Source: Favolaschia claudopus
Lineage: Eukaryota > Basidiomycota > Agaricomycetes > Agaricales > Mycenaceae
NCBI GenBank assembly: GCA_037176885.1
Contig: JAWWNJ010000217.1
Location: forward strand, 124,001-188,000
Reading direction: 5' to 3'
DNA: 64,000 nucleotides
Each line of letters begins with the position of its first letter. The stretch's first letter is position 1. The notes under the pieces were generated by a model. The model made no database searches, had not been told where the DNA came from, and saw only the letters and a program-made list of their open reading frames with translations. Shown here piece after piece: positions 44,746-55,259 of the stretch. The translations under genes were made by a program, and so were the position numbers.

Positions 44746-45951
44746 TGATGACGGGCATGCCCCTTGCCGAAAACGGCAGCTTTGTTCGTGTTTGGTTGGC
44801 TGAGCACCTTGGTTCCAACTTCGCAAAGGCTTCAACCTCTTCAAACGGCATCCAATCCCTTAGGTCACTTGGTGAATATTGTAGGAAACAAGCATTGAAA
44901 CAAAAGTACCATGCCGGATTTTTGAATTTTATGTGATTTGGTCTAATAATTGCCTTAAACCCGACCATTACACAATATATGAGGGAAAATCAAAAAATTC
45001 GGCATAGTACTTTTGTTTAGTTGGGGATTTCGAACAGATTTGTCCGCGGTGGTCAAAGGATTCGGAGAGATTTGAAGGAGGAGATACATTTCTACGGTGA
45101 TCACTCGGAACCGCCCACCGGAGAATTTAGATACAGCTGGTATGCTCTTATCAAGTCTTCAGAAAGCTTTGGAAACTCAGTAGCAACATGTCTTGAAGGT
45201 TTGAGCAGGATAAATGGACCAGCAACAATAATAAGGAGGTGATCAATGCAATTATCAAAGTAAAATGCTGATAACTTTTTCATTTCGCAAGGGATTCACT
45301 AAGGGCAAAGTGGGACTATCTATCAATTCATTGCCTTTGTAGAAGTACTGTCCCAGATTGTTTATTTTCGAGCTTCAGGGCTCACAGGACGTTGATTTCA
45401 CGGAAATTCAGCGAAAATTCATGTTTTCTGGCATGAAAACAAAGATTCCTGTAAACATGATGATATATCGACATACGCTGAACACATTTCACACAGAGTT
45501 TGAAATATTTTGGGCCGCCGTTCAGCCTGGGGAGCGAGTGATATGCGCCGTTGTTGACTGTTGTGACGACTGTGACACGAGTCACAAGCGAGCGAGATCC
45601 ACGTATTTCTGGTTCAATTTCGAGTCTGGAGCAAAGTCGAAGGATGTAAAGTGTAGATGTTGAGTTATCGAAGGGTTTGGAGGTGTTTGATATATATATT
45701 CCTGAAGGTCAAATCCTCACTGTATTCCACGCGGTTCTCAATTGGCTCATATCACTCAGCAGGTGGAGAATTTCTCACATATTATTGGAGAGCCATGCTA
45801 TAGAACATTATTTGAAACTTTCCTACCCTCAGAATTAAGCGTCAACATGGTTGTGGAGGGCAGAAATCGACGGAACATGCAGAGAAGGAGTTTGATTGGG
45901 GACAAACACGAACAAAGCTGCCGTTTTCGGCAAGGGGCATGCCCGTCATCA
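44746..45951. mobile_element. TIR element, 1,206 bp, with probable 7-bp duplication
   Basis: TGATGACGGGCATGCCCCTT and inverse extend over about 50 bp (44746-44795 and 45902-45951). CTTAATA flanks both sides at 44739-44745 and 45952-45958. Interior frames (for example 45358-45663) match nothing known. The superfamily is unresolved. Confidence 0.76.
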
Positions 45952-45958
45952 CTTAATA

Positions 45959-46318
45959 AATGAAAAGCGACCCAAAAGTCCCCGAAGGTCACGTGGATAG
46001 ATTCCCACAGATCCGGCACTCTCCAAAACAACACGGAAAAACCGGCTCATTAATCATGCCTGTGGAGGATTATGTCCGAAAAAGGCATACTTGTGTGATC
46101 CGGGTCACATGAATGATGCTGTCAATCAAGTCCTTGTCTCTTACCGTCGCGTCGCGCTCTACGCACCCTCAGTGTCCCTCACCGCTCACAAGCATGAACG
46201 GAGGAGCTAAAAAGAATGCCGGAAGAAGACGACCCCCAAGATATTCGGCCCATTTTCAGCTGATTTCCTTCCCACAACGCGCAATCCGCCGCACCCCAAG
46301 CACCCTGTTTCGACCGTA
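45959..46318. other. No recognised gene
   Basis: A minus-strand frame near 45960-46030 (IHVTFGDFWVAF) faintly recalls a helicase Walker B region and could be further PIF1 remnant, but this is too weak to call. Confidence 0.3.
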
Positions 46319-46845
46319 CTCGGTGTGACCAAAAGTAACCGGAATTTGGCTTTTTAGAGCGGAATTTCAAAACTCAAACAACTTCAAGTGATACAGGGCT
46401 CCTCTAAATTATTTTTTCTACGACTTCCATGGTATGGGCATGGCATGCAATGTTTTGTTTTGAGTTCGTGATTTAATCTTTGAAAGTGGACCAATTTGGA
46501 AATATTTGCGCTGTCTGAAGGGGAGATGCCGGAGTTTCGAGCCAGTAAGTACCTCAGAAGGGTGCGTAGTATCCCAATAGTCCATAGATTTAATATTTAA
46601 GGTTGGGAGGTGTTTCCCGTTGTTCAGAGAGGGAGGCAACTCGGCACACCAATTTCCCGCCTCAAAGCATACATAAAAAGAATGTGTAATAATAGGACAA
46701 AGAGACCATGCAACCTTTTGCCTGCCTTGTATGCAATGGTATACGCTTATACACTGCCGATGGGGTCAGTTTTTCCAGCAGTCACCCACAAAATCTGGTT
46801 GAAAACACGCAATTTCCGATTCCGGTTACTTTTGGTCGCACCGAG
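46319..46845 (-). mobile_element. Tc1/mariner-type MITE, family M1, copy 2, 527 bp
   Basis: Inverted copy of 7550-8081, with ends CTCGGTGTGACCAAAAGTAA and inverse. TA at 46317-46318 and 46846-46847. The high similarity between copies makes their internal frames look like shared proteins, but both copies have stops and no known domain. Confidence 0.87.
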
Positions 46846-46847
46846 TA

Positions 46848-48454
46848 CCACAATGATGTACCGGCGCTGCTTCGTGCCCAAAATGCGTATTTAACTCGCC
46901 GGACCGCACTATTGCATGTTTCTTTGCCTCAGACCCTCATTAGAGGGCCACTTGAGAGCTTACCCCGGCGCAATCTGGAATATTGGTGCGTGTTTTTGCT
47001 CATGTAACAGATGACATTCTGATTCGGCTTCTAGATGCTCTAACTATGTCTCCTACATCCTGTTCATTAGGTTAAACCAGCACGTATACTTTTGAGACCA
47101 GCATTCAGTTGCTCACAAATAATAATGATCAAACTACGACTTGAACTGAAGTCGGAATGGCTTTTGGACGCGTAAGGCTTGACTCAATTCAGCGAAGGCT
47201 GGACCTGTTAAACCAAGAATAAATTCGGTTCAAGTCAAGTCGAGCTTCGAGTTAAGGTTCGTAAAGTTCTCGTTGTCAAGAATACGGGAACACGCAAGGA
47301 CTTGGCTTGGTCACATTAAAACGACATATCCAAACCACATTTGAATCAGATCTGAACTATATGAGAGTCTGAAACGGACGTGAGACAGTAGATTTCCGGA
47401 AACATGCAGTTGTTCGTACAAAAAATCCAATCTAGTGATGGTGTTTTTTTCCCAGTAGTACACTCACTCACCTTATCTGACTGTACACTTCCCTTGAGCC
47501 AAATTCATGAGCCTGGCAGTGCGCTTTTCTGGAGAGCACAGTATTTGTTGTTTCCCGGATGTATTTGAACTTTCAGGCTCAGTGGCTGTAATTTTTATAT
47601 ATTTGGCCCCCAATACTCAAGGAAAATGTGTCTGGATAGATGTTTTACTGCTAGAGACATGTATATAGCCTCAGAGTATGACTCCAGAAGCATTCGAACT
47701 CGGTTCAACGTCAATTCAGCGTTGAGGAAGGTTCATCGGCTTTTTCGGACTCACTGTGAGAACGGCCGAGGAAGTTTCCGAGGAGATCTTGAATTCGATT
47801 GGCTGAAATTATGTCCCAAGGAGGCAGTTGCTCCGAAAGGACATACGTCTTACCATATTTTGAATTCCTCTGATCTGCCTAATCAAGGCATAAGAAATCA
47901 AGATTGTGATTGCTCTGGTGAGCGCTACAGTGACTTTGAAGCTCTGATTTCTTGGAAACAGAGTCTCTACTACATAGTGAGTCTCTCCCTTTTCTCTCTC
48001 TTTCTCTTCTCTTTTTGCAACTTGAAAACTTGAATTCTCACGGCTCTCCACAGACATAATTCATAAGCCGAAAAACCGCGCGCGCGTGCTGACAAAGCCA
48101 CGACAAAGCCACGGTATGGTTGCGGCCAAAACTTCATGACCAGTCCCAATTTTGCTCAAAATCCTTCGGGATTCGAGATTTAGCAGGAACTAGGGTATGG
48201 TTTATAGGGGAGATCTTTATTTCAGAGGAATCGGAGGTACTCCTAACTTAGGGTTACAAAACGCGAAATTTGAACAGCGAAAACCAAAATTGTGTGTACT
48301 AAACTCGCGAGTTTGAGGCAGGTAATCAAGTCTTTCTCTGCCATTCTGCCTCTGCAACCCCGGACTCCTTCTTCCGGACCCCACAGTGAAAGTGAAATAT
48401 CCTAACCAAGAAATCGGCAATGGCCAGGCGACATTGATGCTCCTGCACAGCCAC
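46848..48454. other. No recognised gene
   Basis: A plus-strand frame at 47626-47957 followed by a GT (SYHILNSSDLPNQGIRNQDC) could be an exon, but I recognise no family. The rest is featureless to me. Confidence 0.35.
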
Positions 48455-48562
48455 CGGTCCGAGTGATCCGCAATCAAAAGCGCGAAATTGCCGTGCAAAA
48501 CACGGAAAACCAATTTTTCGAAGTTTTGCTCCAGTACATTTGTAGATTACCTTCTTGCAATG
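48455..48562 (+). repeat. Dispersed repeat R3, copy 1
   Basis: GAGTGATCCGCAATCAAAAG through TAGATTACCTTCTTGCA recurs in the same orientation at 49989-50086, nearly identical over about 100 bp. No inverted ends are seen. Confidence 0.82.
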
Positions 48563-48984
48563 CTATTTACACAATCCCAGGATGTCTCAATGAAAACTGA
48601 CGTGACAGTATCAATTACCAAATTGGGACTGCGACTTGTCACGAAGTTCGGTCCGCAACCATACGTGAATTTGTAAGCATCCGCAATACCGATGAATCAA
48701 GCTTCCCCACAAACCGCAGGTACTGTACGAGAACATTTTTTGTTGTAGCGTCTGTTTACAAGAGACTAAAGAGCACCTAGGGTCAGAGACACTATCCATC
48801 ATTTTTTGTGCAAGAGCTTCGACGGTAGTGGGCTTCAAGTGAATTGGTTAACAGTTAACAATTTTATTTGGCTAGCTCTGTCTACAAAGGACTCTGGTAA
48901 ATAAGAGTAATCTAAATCTACCACGCTAACTCGTCGGGATTGGCTTGAGTTCTCGAGAGGGAGAGATGTGTAAGCATGACCGTT

Positions 48985-49095
48985 CAACAGGACTTCACTT
49001 TTTGCCCACTTTGGATCTCAACGGACGAGAATTCTGTTGCTGATGCGCTTTCCCGCTTCCGCTGGCTCACGCTTTCAAAGTTGCATCCACACTGG
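48985..49095 (+). pseudogene. Retroelement RNase H-like scrap
   Basis: The frame reads DFTFCPLWISTDENSVADAL-SRFRWLTLSKLHPH. The pattern (D)NxxADALSR is the C-terminal motif of retroelement RNase H domains. The neighbouring residues recall DIRS-like or Ty3-like elements, but the piece is only about 35 residues long. No flanking pol sequence was found. Confidence 0.4.
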
Positions 49096-49120
49096 CCCCT
49101 CCCCAAGTCTGGTATGGTTG

Positions 49121-49246
49121 CATTCCAAGGGTGATGGCAAATCGGTCGCCAGACCGATTAAAGCCGATCGCCCCGCCCAGTAAAACCCTCGGCAATCTGA
49201 GGCTATTTCCGGCGAATTAAAGCCCTCGAAATGACCGATTTTTCGT
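49121..49246 (-). repeat. Palindromic repeat family R2, copy C (half)
   Basis: CATTCCAAGGGTGATGGCAA through GAAATGACCGATTTTT is the inverse of one unit of the tandem pair at 40453-40734, with a rearranged centre. Confidence 0.75.
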
Positions 49247-49381
49247 GACTGACGCCTACCTTAGTTGAATTGGAAGCAAGTTCCCATAAATGTACCACGC
49301 GGAAGACCGCGGGGAAGTGTCACTTCTTGGAACCAGTTGTAGTTTCATTGATTTTCGTTGTTCTTTATTTACTGTACTATT

Positions 49382-49547
49382 AGAGCACTTTGGCAAACGC
49401 TGAAAAATGAGTTTTTTCTTCAGTAAATGGCAAACCAAATTTCGGTTGTGGAGCGCAAAAACAGTGGGGTGCCCACTGTAAGTTTTCGGGTAGCTCGCTT
49501 AGTTTTTCAAGCCGAAATTTGATTTTCAGCGCTTGCCAAAGTGCTCT
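49382..49547. mobile_element. Small inverted-repeat element flanked by 15-bp direct repeats
   Basis: AGAGCACTTTGGCAAACGCT at the left and its inverse at the right enclose 166 bp. ATTTACTGTACTATT stands on both sides (49367-49381 and 49548-49562). Such a long duplication is not typical of TIR elements. It lies 12 bases from the tRNA-like gene. Confidence 0.65.
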
Positions 49548-49574
49548 ATTTACTGTACTATTTGAACTCAAAAA

Positions 49575-49659
49575 GGTCAAGCCAGGAGTCGAACCTGGAA
49601 CGCGATAGTCGTGAACCTGAATACACAGACCTCGTGCTCTGCCATTGAGCTACATGACC
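49575..49659 (-). tRNA. tRNA-like gene, anticodon not assigned
   Basis: Minus strand, 85 nt. The acceptor GGTCATG pairs with CTTGACC except for one position. The D arm GCTC...GAGC and box A TAGCTCAATGG fit. The T arm CCAGG-TTCGACT-CCTGG contains a perfect box B (GGTTCGACTCC). TTTTT follows the 3' end directly, a Pol III terminator. The length leaves about 12-15 nt for an intron after the anticodon loop. The anticodon stem pairs poorly (CGAGG), so I do not name the amino acid; it may be a pseudo-tRNA. Confidence 0.72.
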
Positions 49660-49988
49660 CTTGACTCCTCTCAGTCATGAGGGAACATGTCAGGAAATAA
49701 ACCTCCGACCACTGACACCAATGTGTCACCAGGTGTCACCCAAGCGTCACCTGAACGCAGTCTTCCGAATTGCCTCCGAAGTCCGACCGCAGATCGGTTG
49801 TTATACTGTACTACTTATGGTGCGAAACGGCTAAACACCACAAATAGGTCCCATCAATGATCCCATCATTGATGTCTCAAATTGCCCGGAGAAAAAAAAT
49901 GATCTATATGCTCTTTTTTGCTGGGAATGCTGCTCCCATGAACTGTAGTCTGTTGGTATCCCTCTCAGGCACTTTGGGCGCCTTTTCG

Positions 49989-50086
49989 AGTGATCCGCAT
50001 TCAAAAGCGCGAAATTGCCGTGCAAAACACGGAAAACCGATTTTTCGAAGTTTTGCTCCAGTACGTTTAGATTACCTTCTTGCAGG
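49989..50086 (+). repeat. Dispersed repeat R3, copy 2
   Basis: Same orientation and nearly identical to 48455-48562. Confidence 0.82.
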
Positions 50087-51399
50087 CAAAAGTCAGTGAA
50101 AAGTCAGGGCCTATATTAGCGCTTTGACCGGGCCTCTGACTCCGTAATACCCATAATTAGATTGCCTTTGATTATGTATTTATGTATAACACTTACTGTA
50201 ACAAGTGCTTGTCACTACACAACATTGCTAACTTTGTCGAAATTTATATATTTTACTACGCTCATTGGGTACTGGTGACCAGAACCATGTACCTTGCTCG
50301 GCCCACCTTTAACTACCTGAATTTCACTGGGTTGAAGAGTGATTTTCAAGAACTCCCAAATAACACAGAAATATGTTTTTGAGCCATTTCCATCTCTCTC
50401 GCTCGCTCGCTCCTAACTCCCAGCTCTTACATTTTCACGACTTCTTTGGGCAGGCTTCCAGTCAGCTGTCAACGTCCACAGTTTCCACTCATCCAATTCA
50501 GTCTCCTATAATGTCAGATGTTCGTTACAACTGGCTGCAACTCGCCCAGCCGGTGCCCATTATAGCCTCTTCGAAACATAGTCAATCCAACAAATTCCTT
50601 TGATTCAATCTCGACACGATTTCTCAGCTGTCAAGGCTCAATGTTCAACGAGAAAACTCTCCAGGATACTACGAAATTTGTACTTGCGTACATGCAAGAT
50701 GCCTCTTCCAAGTCAATAACAAAACCGACTGTGACAACACGACGACTGGACAATGCTCACCGCAATGCGCCTCGTTCCTCGACTACCTCCTATACCGACC
50801 ACAGTTCGCACTCCGATATGTCCTTGCGGCCTCTGTTCTCTTCTTTCCAGTGTCATTGTCTCTCCCGGACTCTAATCTTCAGTAGCTTCTCTTCAATGGC
50901 ATCCCTTCGGCCTACATTGCACACATGGATGCACATTCAGCCCCTGGGCATCCAACCAATGCACAGACTCATCGACTCGAAGTATCTCACACTTTTACTT
51001 TGAGACCGATTCGTTGTCTCAACTTGTTTTTGTCTTCGTCGCCTGTGACCTATGTCTTCTGTTGAGTCCAGCTAAAGACAGGTCGTCGCTTTCGTCGTTC
51101 TCTGTCTGCAGACTCGCTCACCTCACCGCTCAGTTGCCAGTTTCTACTTTGCGTCATTGAAGGCTCTCATTCCATATCCTATGCGCTGTTCTGGCTCTGC
51201 GCAGTGGAACTCGTAGCTTCAATTTACTTTGGGGACTCGTCACATCTCTACAATTTTGCTACGGCTCGTTTCATTTGAACACTAGGCCTTAGTAATGAGT
51301 CATTAAATCATCTATGCAGTCTCTCTCTCGCACCACCATCTATTGTTTTACTACTTACCCTATTTAAAAGCTGCTAGCGCTTTACACGTCGGCTTCGGA
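50087..51399. other. No recognised gene
   Basis: The stretch is rich in TCTC and CTCGCTCGCTC motifs. The frame at 50641-51003 shows no domain. It could be untranslated or LTR-like sequence linked to the gypsy scrap to its right, but I found no paired LTR. Confidence 0.35.
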
Positions 51400-51642
51400 C
51401 TCAGTTGATGAGAAAAACGCCGGAGAGTTCATCATCCGGAATCTATCCTTCGAGCAAGCAAGGTGCCTTCCGACGTAGTCGGAGCTTCCTAGTGCCATTT
51501 TCTCGGCTGAACCAGACGCCATAGTAAGTTGGGTGAATCCGGCGAGGGCGTCGAGTGTGGTGAGCCACTGAGAACCAGATAAGGCTTGGAGAATCTCGTC
51601 CTGACGAGGTAGACCAAATTCGTCTGCTACGACTTGTTCGTT
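51400..51642 (-). pseudogene. Ty3/gypsy reverse transcriptase scrap
   Basis: Minus strand reads NEQVVADEFGLPRQDEILQA, then LSGSQWLTTLDALAGFTQL and an EKMA motif. These are the fingers and first catalytic region of a Ty3/gypsy reverse transcriptase (LPRQDEIL, LDALAGFTQL). The frame then decays. The DD34E element begins right at its upstream edge (51645), and the continuation is not found on the element's far side. Confidence 0.7.
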
Positions 51643-51644
51643 TA

Positions 51645-52060
51645 CAGCTGTTTGCAAAGTTAATGGCACTTCCATCATTTTGTCAATAAAGAGCAAACAA
51701 CGTACCTCATTAGCTCCTTCTTCCCTCCGCTCATCTTGACCTCAATTCTCGGCGGATCTTCTTGAAAATAGGCGCGTTCGAAAGCCCTAAAGAAGCGCTT
51801 CCCGACGCTTACTATCTTGCCTTCCAACTTTCCAGAAATTTTTCCGCCCGAAAACGCGTCATTGGCACGACAGCACGACTTTCGGGGCTTCGTTCTCGCC
51901 CAATACCGCGTCGATTGAGCTGGGTCTAGGCGCGTTCTAACCGGATTTTTCCAGGCTACGTTCTCTGACACTTTTCTCCGCAGTTTCTGTCGCGAAAACG
52001 GAGGATCCACGCGTCTTTTTGGTATTTTGGTCATAATTCGCGTTTTTGGTGCGTGTTTAT
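51645..52060. repeat. Left 416-bp terminal inverted repeat of family D1
   Basis: Pairs with 54838-55253 with only scattered differences. It ends 39 bp before the start codon of the accessory gene. Confidence 0.9.
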
Positions 52061-52099
52061 GCCTCCAGTGAGCGCAATCTGAGCTGATTCGATGGAAAT

Positions 52100-53680
52100 A
52101 TGCCCTCAGACATGGCTCGTACTTCGACTCGTGCCGCTGCACAGGGTATATCCGCTAATATCTCGAAAATTGCCGCACAAGAAGTTGCTTCTGATGACGA
52201 CGACATGGACCTCACGCTTGTCGGCCCATCGGACCAGGAGGAAGATGACGAACCGTTCTATGATCCTTTGTTTCATCAGGATGACGAAGATTCAAGCGAG
52301 GATGAAGAAGAAGAAGATGGCGATGAGGAAGAGGAGGAGGATGGGCCTGTCGTAGTTCCTGCCAAGCGTAAGCGTCCTAGTCGTGCTGCTAGCGAGCCTC
52401 CAGGTGCATTATTCCCATTTTTCTCCATGATTCTTTGCCGTCTGATCCTTGTTTCGAATTAGATGTCGAGCCCGAGTCACGCGAAGTCGTTTACACTGTC
52501 TCAATGTTCACCGCCGCCCAGCTGAAAAAACCCAAGAGCTCTCGAGGCCCCCCGATGTCTGACTTCTTCAAGCTGATGAGTGATGCCGACTGGCCTGCCT
52601 GTAAAGCTCAAATCCGTACGATCTTGCGCACCATGCTCGAACTCGAAGCTGTAAACCTTTCTAACTATGATGTCACCTTCACCATCCCTCGACACGTCAA
52701 AGATCCAATGACACTTCAAAACTCTACCCAATATGAGCACCTCGTTAGCACTGCACTCCAAATCAAGGCATCTCCGGCTGCGAAAATCCTGATTCAGCCA
52801 AAACTCGTAGGCTATTGTTCTCTTTTTTGCCTCGTGAGGCGCCAATATAGACAGAAGCGGAGCTTGCGGAGGCGCAGCCGCCCAAATCAACGACCGCTAA
52901 GAAAATGAAGGTGAGGAGTTATATTCTACAATTCTACTTTGCCACGACTGAGAATTGTCAGCCTCGTGAAATCCTCCCCGCAAATCAGGCAATGGACGAT
53001 AAGATCGGAGAGTTGCGTGAGCAGTGGAAGTGCGAGACTCCGGGAGGTGGTTGCGGCAGCGCGCACTGTTTCTTCAGCGAGAAATACCCCAATCATTATC
53101 CGTTGTCGCATCCGTATTTCAAGTCATGGGCCGCCGCTATCGTAAGTTCATATCTCTCGCTGATCTATATTTGTCAAATTGATTTGTTTGTTAGCTCAAG
53201 GGCCCGCAATTTGCCGACAAGAACAATCCTCCAAACAATGATATCTTCGATTCACTTTATACTCAAGACGCTATGCCCGCTGCTCGCTCACCCCTTGTCC
53301 AGCGCCGTCTCGATCTCCAAGCTAAAAACGTGCCGCAGGCACCCCAAGTCAACTTCAACTTTCCTGCCGAGCTTCTGAATGTGTTACGTCCTCCCGCACC
53401 CACACCTGCGCTTGCCGCTCCTCTCCAACCTGCTGCTCCTTCAGTTGCTCCTATGCTTATTCCCTCCGGCCGTATTCCTGGCGATGAAATGTCGATCCCA
53501 CAATTTTGCGCTCTCTATGACCTCGACGACGATGTTACGCTCCGTTTTGAACAAAACAAATTCAAGAAAACAAGCGCCTTCAAATTTGTTGAAATGGCTC
53601 AGCTGAAGGACATGGGGTTTGTGTGGGGAGAGGTTGCAGAGTTGAAAGCGGCGATTGAGAAGTGCTCGAAGCCAATATGA
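52100..53680 (+). CDS. Accessory protein of the DD34E element, acidic with a SAM-like C-terminus
   Basis: Five exons (52100-52403, 52463-52806, 52851-52910, 52962-53141, 53195-53680) give 457 residues without a stop. All four introns are short with GT-AG ends. Residues about 30-85 are strongly acidic (DSSEDEEEEDGDEEEEEDG), followed by a basic patch KRKRPSR that may be a nuclear signal. The middle part has an all-helical look (FFKLMSDADWPACKAQIRTI). Near residue 260 CETPGGGCGSAHCF may bind a metal, followed by HYPLSHPYFKSWAAAILKGP. After a Pro/Ala linker the last 60 residues (MSIPQFCALYDLDDDVTLRF ... LKDMGFVWGEVAELKAAIE) have the pattern of a SAM domain. I do not know its function. An acidic tract and an oligomerisation domain would suit a transposase partner or a chromatin contact. 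Confidence 0.72.
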
Positions 53681-53733
53681 GGATGGACACGTGTAAATTG
53701 CATTTGTAGCTCCAAGCGAGCGTGTACTAGAAC

Positions 53734-54805
53734 TTAGAAATAGCCTGCGTGAATGAAGTATCCGAGCGCGTCACATTCTGTAACAATATTCATTGCCTCG
53801 AGCATATCGTATATCAATCCGTGTGGTTCATCGTCAGGTCCGTAAGAAAATATGTCTTTGTTTCGTCGAATCCATGCCTTGATCTGTGCAAAGGCTTCCT
53901 CGATAGGATTGAAGTCCGGAGAGTATGGGGGAAGATAGATGAGGCGTACACCTGTGACCGGTCAGCATTTGCTGCATGAACATTGCAAGATTTCTCACCG
54001 TATTCATCGCAGAGTTCCCGGACGGCTGCCCCGTGATGTATCTTGGCATTGTCCATCACCAACACGCTGAGGGGTCCTGGATATGGCGAGCATAGAGGCA
54101 TCTGTGTCGAGATATGTCAGCAGAAGTAGATGATGCTAAGAATGTACTCACGATGTCGTCCTCCAGGAATTTGACAAACTGGTCATGATGCATCGAGCCC
54201 TCCACCACTGTGCTAGCAACCATTCCCTGCGTCGTCAGAAGGCCGGTTGCCGTGAGACGTCGTCCACGAACAGCCTTTCGGCGCTTTGTCGCACGCCGCC
54301 CCTTTCGAGCACGTCCACGACGCCGGCCTGGGGTTTTGTCGTTTTTTGATGTTTCATCGAGGAATCCGAGGTAGTCTGGGGGATAGTCTGAAATTTCGCG
54401 AACAAAATCATTTCTAGCGGGTTCGTTCCGTTCTTCGGCGATTTCCTTGAGAATTTTGAGGGACATGCCAGCGCGTTCGAGTTCACGATGGATGGTGCTA
54501 TAATGAACAGAAATGAAGCGATTTTCCTCCAAAAGATCTAGAAGTTCGTCAAGAAAATAGTCTGGATTATTGCGGACTAGTTCTAGGAGGTAGTGGATGT
54601 CATCGTGATGGAGAATGCGATAGCGACCATGACGTTCACGAGGCTTAACAACGTCTCCTGTGGTACGCCAAAGACGAAGAACACGGAAGAAAGTGCGTCG
54701 AGAAAAACCAACACAATCCAGAATTTGTTTGAGCGTTGGAATATTTTGTTCGTATAGGTTTATGGCGGCGATCTTGACATCCCGGGTAATGCTACGATTA
54801 GGCAT
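53734..54805 (-). CDS. Tc1-type DD34E transposase
   Basis: Three exons (54805-54152, 54101-53999, 53951-53734) give 324 residues with no stop. The start MPNRSITRDVK is chosen because the upstream ATGs lie next to or inside the terminal repeat. Residues 5-60 form a helix-turn-helix DNA-binding region (ILDCVGFSRRTFFRVLRLWR). Catalytic residues: Asp in YLGFLDETSKND, Asp in LVMDNAKIHHG, and Glu in LPPYSPDFNPIEEAFAQIK, with 34 residues between the last two. A basic stretch (RRRGRARKGRRATKRRK) follows the first Asp and may be nuclear-localising. It should cut at the TIR ends and insert at TA. It lies tail to tail with the accessory gene. An intact frame plus near-identical TIRs suggest an element that can still move. 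Confidence 0.9.
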
Positions 54806-54837
54806 TACAACTAGTAATATATTCATGCTCATTGAGG

Positions 54838-55253
54838 ATAAACACGCACCAAAAACGCGAATTATGACCAAAATACCAAAAAGACGCGTGCATCCTCCGT
54901 TTTCGCGACAGAAACTGCGGAGAAAAGTGTCAGAGAATGTAGCCTGGAAAAATCCGGTTAGAACGCGCCTAGACCCAGCTCAATCGACGCGGTATTGGGC
55001 GAGAACGAAGCCCCGAAAGTCGTGCTGTCGTGCCAATGACGCGTTTTCGGGCGGAAAAATTTCTGGAAAGTTGGAAGGCAAGATAGTAAGCGTCGGGAAG
55101 CGCTTCTTTAGGGCTTTCGAACGCGCCTATTTTCAAGAAGATCCGCCGAGAATTGAGGTCAAGATGAGCGGAGGGAAGAAGGAGCTAATGAGGTACAGTG
55201 TTTGTTCTTTATTGACAAAATGATGGAAGTGCCATTAGCTTTGCAAACAGCTG
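54838..55253. repeat. Right 416-bp terminal inverted repeat of family D1
   Basis: Inverse of 51645-52060. It ends 33 bp before the transposase start codon and probably contains its promoter. Confidence 0.9.
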
Positions 55254-55259
55254 TAAGAA

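Larger units (their letters stand above)
51645..55253. mobile_element. Autonomous-looking Tc1-type DD34E element (family D1), 3,609 bp, two genes
   Basis: TA at 51643-51644 and 55254-55255. Terminal inverted repeats of 416 bp each (51645-52060 and 54838-55253) are almost identical, so insertion was recent. Inside lie an intact minus-strand transposase gene (54805-53734) and an intact plus-strand gene (52100-53680), tail to tail with 53 bp between stop codons. Each starts within about 50 bp of a TIR, so the TIRs probably serve as promoters. A 739-bp derivative lies at 43465-44203. Confidence 0.9.

Noticed and set aside
44700..44939. Plus-strand frame beginning MMHEAQARLSMLQLN
   Set aside because: It spans the left end of the TIR element at 44746 and antisense helicase sequence, so it is not a gene.
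45959..46080. PIF1 Walker B-like words (IHVTFGDFWVAF) upstream of the helicase pseudogene
   Set aside because: Only a short, partial match; could be chance.
46610..46894. Protein-like similarity between frames at 46610-46894 and 7351-7785
   Set aside because: The similarity comes from two copies of the same TA-flanked MITE, not from a gene family.
51675..52142. Basic proteins of about 150 residues encoded in both terminal repeats of the DD34E element
   Set aside because: Identical because the repeats are identical; antisense of promoter-like sequence, no domain.
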